Shown piece after piece: positions 44,611 through 55,299 of a stretch of 64,000 bases of DNA. How positions within the stretch are numbered: the stretch's first letter is position 1; the number at the start of each line of letters is the position of its first letter. The notes below the pieces were generated by a model. The model was not told the DNA's origin. It saw only the letters and a list, made by a program, of their open reading frames with translations, and searched no databases. The stretch comes from Blastobasis lacticolella (Eukaryota; Arthropoda; Insecta; Lepidoptera; Blastobasidae): assembly GCA_905147135.1 (NCBI GenBank), contig LR990050.1:3980501-4044500 (forward strand), read 5' to 3'. The translations under genes were made by a program, and so were the position numbers.

Positions 44611-44866
44611 ATCATAGCCGATAACAGTCCATTGCAAGACGTAGGGCCTCTACCGCGAGAGGGGAGGTTATTGCCACGCTTGGCAGGCGGGTTGGAGATC
44701 GCAGTGTTATAAATATATCAATGGAAAACGCTGCTGCCCATTTTTCAGCCTACAGAGACATTAGATAATTTGCCTCGAAAACATGTGTAGCCTTCTTAAA
44801 CACCTGCGAGTGTAAGGGGTTGATGCAATTCTACTCTGCCGTACACCACACGGCCGTAATAAATAT
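44611..44866 (-). mobile_element. short retroposon, family D
   Basis: Begins CATCATAGCC with its triplet tail reversed, then GGCAGGCGGGTTGGAGATCG, AATGGAAAACGCTGCTGCCC and CTACTCTGCCGTACACCACA, matching 26917-27162. Confidence 0.75.
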
Positions 44867-45465
44867 TCCAAAAACAACAATCCAGTGTTACGATCGCAAC
44901 TTTACCGGACAGAAATAGCTTCTGAACTGGCCTAGACGGCAAGTAGGTCTCACAAAACCCTTTGAGAACTGAGGTTATACCTTACGTACCGGAAATTACA
45001 CTGGCTCTCTCCCTTCAAACCGGAACAGGGTAAGGCACGCACTTTAAAACTAAGTAGTCAGTTTCCTATTGGAAAAGCCCTTTGTTTAACGGCTGCTTAT
45101 AGTTTTTAGGGTTAATGTAGTTTAATAGATTTGATATTGATATTTTTTGATGTCGTTTATCATTACTGTGCTGGGTTATATAGAACCCCCCAATTTATTT
45201 GCATTCTTAGTTACAGACATGTGTTCGAAAGTGCTATATTTTCTGTCAAAAAAATGAGAACGAATACCGTCTCATCTCAGTTGAGAACGGAGTAAATTTT
45301 TTTGATAAAGTCTATGAATTTGTCCTAAAAAATTACTGATAAGTCCTAATAGTTTCACGCAGTACAATAGTTGACAACGATTTTACCTGAATCGCTAATG
45401 GTTTAGAAGATTTCAGTGGATTAGTACATCTTTTGACGGACGATAGAGCATATGCATAGACGACC
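44867..45465. other. unassigned stretch
   Basis: Nothing recognised. Confidence 0.4.
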
Positions 45466-45723
45466 CTTCTAGGGGCAGCGTGCGTGCGAGACCAATATCA
45501 AAAGTTAAGCAACGCAGGGCGATGCCTATACATGGATGGGTGACCGTTTTATACTTCGAGTTGTTAGTCATTAGATCGCTAGCACTGCAACGAACTAATC
45601 ACTAACACATTGACTAATGAGCTCACAACTCGTTCAAAATCCGACGAAGCGTGGTTGACTATGGTTTTCCGCTTGGGACCCTGGAGACTGGTTAAACAGT
45701 CTCGAGAGCCAATTGACACTCTA
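45466..45723 (+). mobile_element. 5S-rRNA-derived SINE-like element
   Basis: AAAAGTTAAGCAACGCAGGG and ATGGATGGGTGACCGTTTTA (about 45500-45550) correspond to the conserved interior of 5S rRNA (GAAGTTAAGCAAC...TTGGATGGGTGACCG), the region carrying its internal pol III promoter. The 5' part of the rRNA is replaced and a non-rRNA body follows (CACTGCAACGAACTAATCAC, TGGTTGACTATGGTTTTCCG, GACCCTGGAGACTGG). This is the layout of a SINE3-type element, not a functional 5S gene. Related bodies, reversed, are at 50145-50305 and 56515-56710. Confidence 0.65.
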
Positions 45724-45750
45724 TGTACTTATATATAATAAAATAATTAT

Positions 45751-46047
45751 CTTTGCCACAATATACCGGTTGTGCTCTAGCACGCGAGTGCCCGGGGTCC
45801 GCCTTAGCCACGATCCAGGATTTAACAGATTAGGTAATTATCTGGCCTCTGTAACTCGGTTAACAGGAGAAACCTGACCAGATTGGATCATGGTTACCAA
45901 TTCAGTCGCCTGAATGTGCAGGTTTCATCACGACGTATTCTCTACGGTCAGTCTGCAACTAATGCACCATAACTCAAAAAAGTCATTTGTATAGGTAGGT
46001 ATTGGGGTTCGAACTCGGTACTACCTCTCGCTTACGCTGATACGTGA
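45751..46047 (-). mobile_element. SINE family B
   Basis: ACCGGTTGTGCTCTAGCACG, CCACGATCCAGGATTTAAC, GACCAGATTGGATCATGG, CAGTCGCCTGAATGTGCAGG and a tRNA-like head region (GGGGTTCGAACTCGG) are present. Confidence 0.75.
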
Positions 46048-46059
46048 CCGATGTGATCT

Positions 46060-46251
46060 ATACATAATATAAAACAAAGTCGCTTCCCGCCGTCTGTCGC
46101 TATATACCTATCTATGTGCGTTTATATCTTTTAAACCACCCAACGGATTTTAATACTGTTTTCAACAATAGATAGTGGTTCAAGCGGGAAGTTTATAAAG
46201 TAAAGTTTATCAGGTAAATTAGGTGTACGCGAACGAATTCGCGCCACTAGT
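46060..46251 (+). mobile_element. non-autonomous Helitron (AAAACAAAGTCGCTT family)
   Basis: ATAATATAAAACAAAGTCGC, AACGGATTTTAATACTG, GGAAGTTTATAAAG, GAACGAATTCGCGCCACTAG and the terminal T give a complete ~190-bp copy directly beside a family B SINE. Confidence 0.75.
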
Positions 46252-47209
46252 TTATTATAATAGATATAATTTAATTTTATAAATATTATTAATCCACATT
46301 CAATTTCATTGGCTCTTTGTTTTAGTCTTATCCGCCGTCTTCGATATTGGCATAGTAGCTGGGCTGGCATTTATGTCTTCCCCGATCACAAGGTGAAGAT
46401 GCCACCAAATGGGCAATCATGCTGTGGCTTAGCCCACAGAGGAAATAGTTCCGACGCCACTGAGATATGGCTAAACTTCCCCGCACGGTGTACGAACAAC
46501 CGGATCTTATTTATAAGCTCAAAATACTTACTTTCATAAGGAAATTCCTTCCGCAGAGGAGCGGGTAAGAAAGAAATTTAATCTAATAAACTTTCGTTAT
46601 TTGTACAACCCGAAAGAATCTAAGTATGGAGTTGGGAAATAAGTTTCCATAGGCTGTTTATCGGAAAGTTCGGGGTTGTGTAATATTCGATTGGGTTTTA
46701 TGGGGTATTCGATTTTCCTTAAATAGATAGTTCACATTATTTTTAAAAGTATGTTACCTGTGAGTAAGGTGGTTGAACTGTGTAATTATAACTTTTACAT
46801 TGTGGAAAAACTGGGCCAATCGAATCAGGCAGGCTGCAAGCTTGTTTGCCTATTACCTACGTAAAATGCTATAGGTACAAAAAAGGTAAGATAGTTTTAT
46901 ATAACAATGTTCCCACAAACTTTACATTTATTTTTATATTACTAACTTATTTTTATTTTATTATTATTTTATTATTAATAAACGTTAAGTACTACAGTAA
47001 AATAAAAGAATTTATAATAAACTTAAAGATAAGATTTTTTTTTATCTTTTATTTAAGGACTTCTACATTATGTGTTCAATTCACGAAATTTACATGTCAG
47101 CCCTATTGTACCCTAATTCAAAATTTCTAACAATGAAACAGCTGATCGCCGATCTCGTAAGGCGACTACTGATGGTATTACTAAACAAAGATAAGATTTT
47201 GCAATCAAT
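46252..47209. other. unassigned AT-rich stretch
   Basis: Only a short family E fragment (CAGGCAGGCTGCAAGCTTG at about 46827-46845); the rest is very AT-rich with chance frames. Confidence 0.4.
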
Positions 47210-47912
47210 ATTATCATCATCATCTTGGCGTTAATGTCCCGGTTGTATTCTCGCAAGCCGAGGGGCCGGGGTCGGCCTCAACCATGATCCAGGATTTGGC
47301 AGATCAGTTTATTACAGAGGAGCGACTGCCATCTGATATATTTGATATATGTGATCTTATTAACAGGGGAACTTGATCACATTGGATCATGGTTACATAT
47401 TCAGTAGCCTGAATGTGCAGGTTTCATCACGATGTTTTCCCTCACCGTAAGAGCATCGGTTAGTGATTAAATAATGTACCTCAGAAATTAGTCAAAGTCA
47501 AAAAAGTCAAAGTCAAAATAATATAATAATAAGGCTATACATAGCACTTATGAATGTCAAACAAATAAATTAAAATGTATATTACAATAATAGTGAAACT
47601 GGATTTTTTTTATATCAAATATAGATAAATGTCATATATACATAAAATATAATTAATAAATATAAAAAAAAAATGTCACCAAGTTAATTATTCCGATTCA
47701 ATTGATTAAATTGTCAATTCACTTACAAACATAAAATGTTAAATACACAATTAAACATGTCATTAACTTATTCAATTAATATGTTAATTAATTAATAATA
47801 TAAATTATATCCAATCCAGTCATTGGTGCATGGCGGCTGTCAGCTTCAAACCCGGGACCACTCGCTTAGGACTTGGGCCCTTTACCCACTAGGCCGCGCG
47901 CTCCTCAAAGGT
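47210..47912 (-). mobile_element. SINE family B split by a ~330-bp insertion
   Basis: 47210-47480 carries the 3' half (CATCTTGGCGTTAATGTCCC to TAAGAGCATCGG). 47815-47912 carries the tRNA-like head (CAGTCATTGGTGCATGGCGG, AAACCCGGGACCACTCGC, CACTAGGCCGCGCGCTCC). Between them lies AT-rich sequence opening with repeated GTCAAAGTCAAA units. Confidence 0.7.
47486..47812. mobile_element. insertion with AGTCAAAGTCAAA start inside a SINE
   Basis: Interrupts the family B copy. It starts with AGTCAAAGTCAAAAAAGTC repeats, a known feature of a widespread lepidopteran retroposon end, and then runs through AT-rich sequence. The exact borders and target duplication are unclear. Confidence 0.45.
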
Positions 47913-48477
47913 TTATCATAAAGTTTTGCAATCAACATTACCTAACACTAATTATAATTTTCTAGATACATATCCTTTATTTTAGTCTTGTTATTCATAA
48001 ATAGCATGAGTATGCTTTCTCTACAACCTCAAAATTTAATTAAGTTTGCGATCTACATGGTTTTGAACAAAATTTATCAAGCCACTTGTAAATACCGGAG
48101 CTCAGTATGAGATTTAATTACTGAGAAGTATGTAGTCACTTAGCTAAATTTATTAAGTTAACAACCTAATATATCAAGTACTCAATTTTGGACGTGACTA
48201 TCCGTTTTCTTACACTTTTTAATGATATCAGACAAGTTAATAAAGGTCAAATCACGGGTACAAAATGTTGTCCAAGTACTTATCGCTTTGAAAATTTATT
48301 TTTATGGGATATTTTGATGCGTGTAGGTTTTAAGGGACTTCTTTTGTATATTTAAGGGACATATTGATGAGTAACTTGTGTTAACTAACGTTTCTAACAA
48401 TGGGTGCTACACCTATTTTAATGTGGTTAGTTGTCTCTTTTTTCTTTGTCTGGTATTTTATAGTGTATGGTAAAAAA
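47913..48477. other. unassigned stretch
   Basis: Nothing recognised. Confidence 0.4.
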
Positions 48478-48705
48478 TCATCTTGACCTTAATGTCCCGG
48501 TTGTGCTCTCGCATACGAAGGCCCGAGGTCTGCTTCACTATGATCTAGGATTTGGCAGATCAGGGAAATACAGTGGAGCGACAGCCATCTCACCAACGTG
48601 GTCCAGTAACCAGGTGAATTTGATCAGATTGGATCATGGTTACACATTCAGTCGCCTGAATGCAAAGTTTCATCATGATGTTTTCCCTCACCGTAAGTAG
48701 TGTAC
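48478..48705 (-). mobile_element. SINE family B, head missing
   Basis: CATCTTGACCTTAATGTCCC, CTAGGATTTGGCAGATCAGG, GATCAGATTGGATCATGG and TTTTCCCTCACCGTAAG; stops at the point where the tRNA-like head would begin. Confidence 0.75.
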
Positions 48706-48871
48706 AAGTGTTATACTGTGTTGTGTACTGTAGTGTATGTATAAATAGTCTAGGCCTTGAAATATAATCTATGTCACATTAAAGCAAGACTGAATAGATA
48801 GATAGAATTTATCTAGCTAAGCCTGCTACACCGTCGTCGGCTATAGTGTACATCATATCACATCATAGCTC

Positions 48872-49108
48872 ATAATAGTCCACTGTCGGACACAGAGCCT
48901 CTTTCACGAAAGGGGAGGTGCTATAATGTTCACGCTTGGCAGCCGGGTTGGAGATCGCAGTATTATAAATATAACAATGGAAATCGCTGCTGTTCATTTT
49001 CCAGCCTATGGAGACACTAGATCTTTTGCCTCGAAAACATTAGTCGCCTTGTTCGACCCACGAGTGTAAAGGGTTGGTGCTATTCTGCTCTGCCGGACAC
49101 CACACAGC
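48872..49108 (-). mobile_element. short retroposon, family D
   Basis: CATAATAGTCCACTGTCGGA, CACGCTTGGCAGCCGGGTTG, ATTAGTCGCCTTGTTCGACC and CTGCTCTGCCGGACACCACA match the other family D copies. Confidence 0.75.
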
Positions 49109-49866
49109 CTATTTATATTTCTTTACTATATGTAGTGTCTATATAGTATCGAAATATAATACCTATATAGTAACATTGCCATTCTACGTTGAGTCTTTGT
49201 TGCAAAAAACAAGCATAGTAATCTCCCTAAGCGACGTCTTAACATAAATATTAACTGTGCAACAAATTAGTTCACTTTAAATTCTGCACCAGGAACCATC
49301 TCATGGAGTTACAAGCAACAATTTGTTACTGCGTCCTTGGATAACTAACGACCTTGTTAAAAGTACAAAGTTAAAGGCCTATTAAAAGTTTTTGAATATT
49401 TCGGTTTAGTTACACCACATCATAGAAAATTGGCAAAATTGTGCGGCGAAATAAATGTTTACATGCTACAGGCAGGCAGAAGTTAGATCTGAATTTTTAT
49501 TACCTACATGTTTTGCGAAATGCTCCTAGTAAATAATATGACTGGGACTCTCTAGCCTCAAAATATGTGGTGGCTACCTAGGGCTACAGCTCTCCAATAT
49601 GAGTTGGTCATTAGACCATCAGCAAGATTTTTATGTGAGACACTAGAGGTGTGAACTCGTATGTATATTTAAGTAGACGCTTCGCTATCTATTTAAAGAG
49701 GCCTAAGACGCAATGCAATTTATGTAGAAGTATCGCATCCTGGCCGGGGGCTCCACTTATGAACCGCTGGCCTAGAATGTCAAATGGTTTTCAATTTTGA
49801 TTCTTGGCATAAAAAATACAACACTTTCTAAAACTACATTAGCATGACCGAAAGCGAACTGTTCGA
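49109..49866. other. unassigned stretch
   Basis: No supported gene or repeat. Confidence 0.4.
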
Positions 49867-49945
49867 GTACATAGTACAAGCTTTGCTTAGTTTGAGGCTA
49901 GATGGCGCTGTGTGAATTTGTCCACGAATATTTATTTATTTTATT
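49867..49945 (+). mobile_element. SINE family A, 3' end only
   Basis: GTACATAGTACAAGCTTTGC, GCTAGATGGCGCTGTGTGAA and GTCCACGAATATTTATT with a TTTA tail; the tRNA-like head is absent. Confidence 0.75.
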
Positions 49946-50144
49946 TATTTATTTGTTCAAAAATAGGGAAAAGCAGCGACACGCATCAACATATTGAATG
50001 TTTCGTGCCGAAACTCGAAATTGAAAACCGTTAGACTCAAGCAGTTCAAAAATATGGCCCCGGGTCGCTAGAGAGGACCAGCCACTGGGGAGCTATCATT
50101 CACACCGCACTCACCTCACCACCTCATCTCATACTTGTACAGAA

Positions 50145-50305
50145 AGCATCACGGGTTGCTATCGACTTGTTTCCGAGACTGTTCAACCAGTCTCAGGGTC
50201 TGCGGATGCTCGTAGTTTACCTCGCTTCGCCAACAGTAATTTAGGAGTCACACCTAACGCCTAAAGCTAGCTTGTTGCGGTGCTGAAGTCCGACACTCGA
50301 TTCTA
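50145..50305 (-). mobile_element. body of the 5S-derived SINE-like element, truncated
   Basis: GAGACTGTTCAACCAGTCTC, AGGGTCTGCGG, TTCGCCAACAGTAAT and GCTTGTTGCGGTGCTGAAG correspond in reverse to 45575-45720 and resemble 56515-56710. The 5S-like head is not present. Confidence 0.45.
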
Positions 50306-50811
50306 TCAAAATCATACTTACTGATCTCAACTACACGAACAATTTTCCATCATCAACATCCCATTCGTGATTGTGATATCACCTCGGGGCACTCTCAAAG
50401 ATTGTTTTTTGTTCCCAATAAAAATTTTACTTTCGACTCTCACAACGAAATAAAACCTTAGGAGAGTTATTACTGATCTAAAAACAGGGGAAATAAAACG
50501 GGGCGATTCCTTCAACGAGTGCTTTCGTAAATTTTATATGTGTCGTCGAAGTGCTGCGTTCCATAACGATTTTATTTAAATTAAATGTTTTGTTTTTGGG
50601 ATGACAAAATGGTTTAAATGTTTTTTTAATTATTCAAAATAAAATATAGGATCATAAAATTAGTTATTTGGTTAATCAGGTGGTAGGTAGGTCAGGTCTG
50701 GTCATGTTAAACTTCTGCGGTACTAAAATATGTAGTTACTGACTGTACGAAAGACTTCGATTTATTCAATTTTTTACAATAGTTGCCTTTCACTGCCACG
50801 AAGGAAGCATA

Positions 50812-51106
50812 CTAAAATGTAAAACAAGAATTTACAACTTTTTCTGAACTCTTTATGCGCGTGTTTAAATCATAATTCACAACTGCATCTTCCTCTTTCG
50901 CGCAACATTTTGCCACAATGTAATCATCAAAAACCTTTTCACACTTTGTCAAACGCTCAGCGGGTGTGTATAAAACTTTTATCGTCGATAAATTCCCATT
51001 AGCAACAGACACTGAGGCAATAATTCTTTGGGGAGCAGTTGCGGTGGCCTTTATACAGTCATTATTGGTTTTAGGGCCAGCACTATGAGGACAAACGGGC
51101 TTTTGC
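50812..51106 (-). CDS. candidate terminal exon, Cys-containing protein, unrecognised
   Basis: From an AG at about 51107 (ACCCGGATATAG then GTCTCGC) an uninterrupted frame of ~98 codons runs to TAG at 50814-50812. It reads QKPVCPHSAGPKTNNDC, then NLSTIKVLYTPAERLTKCEK, then DDYIVAKCCAKEEDAVVNY, and ends VVNSCFTF. An AATAAA signal (complement of 50761-50766) lies ~46 bp past the stop. Base composition is more balanced than the surroundings and six cysteines are spaced as in a small secreted or disulfide-linked protein. The putative acceptor lacks a strong pyrimidine tract and no upstream exon was identified. It could be a chance frame. The first ATG would be at 51012. Confidence 0.3.
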
Positions 51107-51287
51107 GAGACCTATATCCGGGTACAGTGTAGACCGCAGATTGGTGGTTGCACTAGGTTCGGTGCTAATTGCCGAGATATAAGCAGCGTTAAAACGTACA
51201 TCAACTGCGCTTGCTTGTCGCTAGCTTTATTGTGTTTATTGAAAACAAATTGAAAATGCGGGTAACTGGGTAATGCCGGTAATTGGG

Positions 51288-51418
51288 CAACGCACCTGCG
51301 GTTTTGTATTTTTGTTACCTACAACCTAAATATAAGAATCGTAGATGTTATGGGCTACAGTTAAGACTTACCATCAGGTGGGTTGTCTACTCGCTTGTCA
51401 CAAAGTAGCATAAAAAAC
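51288..51418 (-). repeat. dispersed repeat, family F, partial
   Basis: CTGCGGTTTTGTATTTTTGT, TACCTACAACCTAAATATAA, GAATCGTAGATGTTATGGGC and CTCGCTTGTCACAAAGTAGC match 8770-8880 reversed. Confidence 0.55.
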
Positions 51419-53207
51419 TGGTTGGGTGACCATATCGTACTTTGAGACGAATCGACATTCAGCCTTAGATTAAATAAAAAATAAGTAAGTCGCTCTGTCA
51501 ACAGTATGTGCTATGGCGTAGAATGGTTATCAATAGGCCCAGACCTAGTTTAATTGTCAATGTGTGCGTGTGACTGTGTACGTACACATATCATGGCGTA
51601 CATTTACGCCATACGTGCGTCAGTATGTAGTTCGCAGGATTCTGTCTTTGTTTCTTATTTGGTCTGAACCTTCAGCACCGCATTTGGTGTGCCTTCTAAA
51701 ACCGGTAACGAAATTGACAAAGGGCTTCCGCTGGGGAGACTGACAATCTCGGGAGGATGACAGTCTGAGGTTGACAGTTACGGGCAATTTTATCCGGACG
51801 AAATTACGGTCAAAGGCAAAAGCGGTCAACAAAATTATGTTGTCATTATTGGTCCAGCTCAAGGTCAAGGTGTTACCTTACCAAATTTTTACCAAATCTG
51901 TTCAGTGATTTAGGCGTGAAAATGCGACAGCTCTACAGAATACAGTTACTCTCACATTATAGTTTAAGTAATGTGAAAGGCCTGAATAGAAATTTATACA
52001 CAAGGTCCTAAGGTTTGAAGTACAATATGACCTAAGCCCCTAACAACAGCAGGCGAACACGAATTACTAATTTGCTATGACCGCCATTAAATAGCAATAT
52101 AGCAAATAACCTTACCGACAGAAAACGTCGGAATATTCCCGACCAAGTTTACTCAAATATTTTCTAAATTACTGAACTGATATTAATGAATTAAAGTTAA
52201 AAATCATCTAGACAAAACTGCCTTTCAAATAATGAAAAATGTATTGAAATCGATCAATCAGTTCAGGAGATACGAAACACGCAGGTACACAAAGCTACAG
52301 ATATACAGAGCCACAGATACACAAGTCGACCTTATAACAACCATCATTTTTCGTAGGGGTTTTAAATATATTCGGACAAACAAGTCAATTTTGTAGCCAC
52401 GGTGTTGCCAGATCCAATCTAGATACTCCCCAGGCGGGAGAGGGTACAATGGTACGTTATTTGCGGGTAGCTGGCGGTTTGCGGCCGCCCATTCACAAAT
52501 CAGCCGCCATTGTTGCAAGTGTTACCTTGGCATATACGCACGGGGCTCATTGTGCGGAAATGTGCGTCAGGTGATATGCTAGGCTCGGGTGCGATGGCCG
52601 ATGCGTTACAGGGAGAAACCGGGGAAATTTGTCCGACACGAATGGGGCATAAAACTATCACATTACATAGTCTTTTTTTTTGCTGTAAATAAACCTGGTA
52701 TTGCAATTTATATTTTCTATAATTTAGTGAAATTAATCCCATTTTCAAAAAAACTAAAAAGAGAACGCACCGGTGTGACCATCAAACGAACTAGCGCTGC
52801 GATGACAAATCAGTACTTATAGGTAATAAAAATATTTTTTATGTTATTTTTATATTTTTAAGAATATAAGAACTGGCGCGCTGTTGTAAAATATAACCTT
52901 TTTTTATCTACTTAAACTGAGTAGCAGTATTTAAAGTACGAAGAGAATTCTGAATTTGAAAGTGTGAATCATTGTAACTTGAAATTGATACTTTATAAAA
53001 TAAGCAAGAGTAATAAGTCTTTCCAATTATGATTTCTTCATTCACAATATTTTTTACAATACGCGCGTTTGTAAAATGACACTTGCGGCTACGACTCGAG
53101 TGTTTTTCGAGTGCCGGAGCAGTGTAATTTTCCCGTGTTATTGTCATCATAACCTCAAAACATTCCTAGATATAACATATATACCGTTTTACTAATTAAA
53201 AAGTACT
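51419..53207. other. unassigned stretch, some TE-like words
   Basis: 51830-51930 (minus GCCTAAATCACTGAACAGAT, AATTTGGTAAGGTAACACC) and 52150-52330 (ACAGATATACAGAGCCACAG) look like decayed ends of common lepidopteran elements. Frames at 51620-51868, 52258-52518 and 52500-52748 show no family resemblance. Confidence 0.35.
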
Positions 53208-53477
53208 GCAGCGGCACCGCCGATTTGCAATAGCATGATTCCACCCTCTGGAATGACGTCACAAGATGCATTTCGGATAGGCCCTATGATAATAAGCCCT
53301 ATTATAGGGTAGGCCCTATAAAATCGTACATTTCAGTCCATTTCACAGGATAGGTCCTACTAACTAATCGTTACTATGCTCCCACTTCATTTCGGTCATG
53401 TTGACCGATACTGAGATCAGCGGTACGAATTCTGTGACGTCATTCCAGAGGGTGGAATCATGCTATCGAAACGCTGC
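53208..53477. mobile_element. MITE 1 with 34-bp perfect inner inverted repeats
   Basis: 53230-53263 and 53433-53466 are exact reverse complements (core CATGATTCCACCCTCTGGAA then TGACGTCACA). Short outer ends GCAGCG...CGCTGC at 53208 and 53477 delimit about 270 bp, with a few extra bases in the left arm. The palindrome TGACGTCA lies in both arms. The interior carries short AGGCCCTAT/ATAGGGTAGGCC inversions. Superfamily unknown. Confidence 0.7.
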
Positions 53478-53485
53478 TGATCAAC

Positions 53486-53824
53486 AAGCGTTGAACGCCT
53501 GTTTAGTTACAGTCAATAGGTAAGTGGCGTGTGTACAAACATAAATGGCCCAATGACGTGGCCGCTGTTGAATTTAGTATTTCCGAGAAATGATATTTCA
53601 ATAGGCGTCACTTAGTTCCAGTTTTGGTCACCTGGTCAAATATCTAAGTGTGTGCTGGCTTGATAGAAGTTCAAAAACTATCTGACCCGGTGGATAAAAC
53701 TGAAACAAGTGTCGCCATTTTGAAATGTCATGACAATTCCAATAATAGCGACGTTGTTGGCGATTAGTTTGTCGTACAGTCTTATGTAATAGTTATACAC
53801 TAGTTAAACGAGCGTTCAACGCTT
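53486..53824. mobile_element. MITE 2 with 13-bp TIRs and 7-bp target duplication
   Basis: AAGCGTTGAACGC (53486-53498) and GCGTTCAACGCTT (53812-53824) are perfect terminal inverted repeats, extending imperfectly to ~24 bp. GATCAAC occurs directly outside both ends (53479-53485 and 53825-53831), a likely 7-bp target-site duplication. 339 bp, non-coding. It sits beside or in the right end of MITE 1. Confidence 0.75.
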
Positions 53825-53855
53825 GATCAACGTGTGAAAAACGTTTATCTATCTA

Positions 53856-54130
53856 TCTATACTAATAATATTATAAAGAGGAAATGTTTGATTTTTTGTT
53901 TGTTTGTTTGTTTGTATTGAATAGGCTTAGAAACTACTGGACTGATTTCAAAAATTCTTTCACCGTTGGGAAGCTACACTATCCGCGTGTGACATAGGCT
54001 ATATTATATTTTCTTAAAAATTACGGATCAATAATAAAACTCCAATAATGTAACCCAAGGTGTAAAAAATACCCAAAAAATTCCTTACATCGCGTGTGCT
54101 GAGAAAACTATTGATGATAGAACAAAATAA
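53856..54130 (+). mobile_element. Helitron 5' fragment
   Basis: Starts TCTATACTAATAATATTATA and runs like 11478-11730 up to GATAGAACAAAATAA, where a second Helitron 5' end begins immediately at 54131. Confidence 0.75.
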
Positions 54131-55136
54131 TCTATACTAATTAATATGTTTGATTTTTTGTTTGTTTGATTGTTTGTTTGTTTGTTTGTATTGAATAGGC
54201 TTCGAAACTACTGGTCTGATTTCAAAAATTCTTTCACCGTTGGGAAGCGACACTATCCGCGTGTGACATAGGCTATATTATATTTTCTAAAAAATTACGG
54301 ATCATTAATAAAACTCCAATAATGTAACCCAAGGTGTAAAAAATACCCAAAAAATTCCTTACATCGCGTGTGCTGCGAAAACTATTGATGATAGAACAAA
54401 ATAGTATACTACGACTTTGCAGAACACATCATTATCTACAAAAAGTGTCGCGACAGTATATGTCTAACTAGTATAGTTATGTCACAATAAGTGTTCTTTT
54501 ATTTTCAAAATTTAATTGAAATGCCGCCGCTAGAAAACGCTCTTTATTTGTAGAGCTCGTCTAATCTAAAATGACGCGCCCCACTATCGCATTAACGCAC
54601 ACAAGCAAGTTTAAAATATGGACGCAATACATATACAAATGCCGTTATAATTGGTCATTCAGTTGCCGGTGAAATTCAAACGTAGGAGCACGCGTCGTTC
54701 ATTGGCTCCCACACAGATGAAGTGTCGTTATCAATATTTGCACTCACACATCGAAATCAACTAACTAAGTAGTGGGGCGCGTCATTTTAAACTAGACGAG
54801 CTCTACCTTGGTATTAATATTAATCCTTATCAAAATCAATTACTTCATATTCACGACTGCTTCAATACCTTTATATAACTTTTTGAATTATTCAATTCAG
54901 ACATTCCATTCGAAAGATATCACGAGTATAAAAATGTGAATATTAGAAAAAGGTCGCGTGTTCGTCGCTCAGTCCGCTCGGCTATCTAGGCAGCACGGGG
55001 TACGGGAGGGGAGTCAATGTCATCAAGAAATAAAGTGCCGCGCGGCTCACTTTTGCGGTCGGCTCCCTACGCAGCGGTCGTGTGTAACCCGTGTACCCGT
55101 AGTGGTACCCGTGCGAAGCCGGGGCGGGCCGCTAGT
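54131..55136 (+). mobile_element. non-autonomous Helitron carrying a MITE
   Basis: Starts TCTATACTAATTAATATGTT and ends with GTGCGAAGCCGGGGCGGGCC and CTAGT (55132-55136). It matches 11478-12105 throughout except for a 251-bp MITE (54553-54803) and extra GC-rich stretches near 54980-55080. It follows a truncated 5' copy head to tail. Confidence 0.8.
54553..54803. mobile_element. MITE 3 with ~36-bp TIRs and TA target duplication
   Basis: The ends GAGCTCGTCTAATCTAAAAT then GACGCGCCCCACTA, and their reverse complement at the right end, differ at only two or three positions. TA precedes and follows (54551-54552, 54804-54805). The paralogous Helitron at 11478-12105 has the empty site TTTATTTGTACCTTGG with a single TA, which proves the insertion. 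A TA duplication points to a Tc1/mariner-type mobilising transposase. Confidence 0.9.
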
Positions 55137-55299
55137 AATCAAGAAAGACAGCTTTGAATCAGTATCCGTATAACCAGCAATATCTACATTGATCGGTAAG
55201 GGTTTAATATAGGTTTTTTTAATGTGAGGTATATATTGTCAACGTAGGTCACTCTTGGTGATGGGCAACACGATTGCCAGGAAGTTTTTCAAAGCAAAT

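Noticed and set aside
45495..45555. 5S rRNA gene
   Set aside because: Only the internal part of 5S is similar; the 5' and 3' ends do not match and a retroposon body follows.
51620..51868. 82-codon minus frame as an upstream exon of the 50.8-kb candidate
   Set aside because: Its 5' part overlaps words typical of a degraded transposable element and no convincing donor site is seen.
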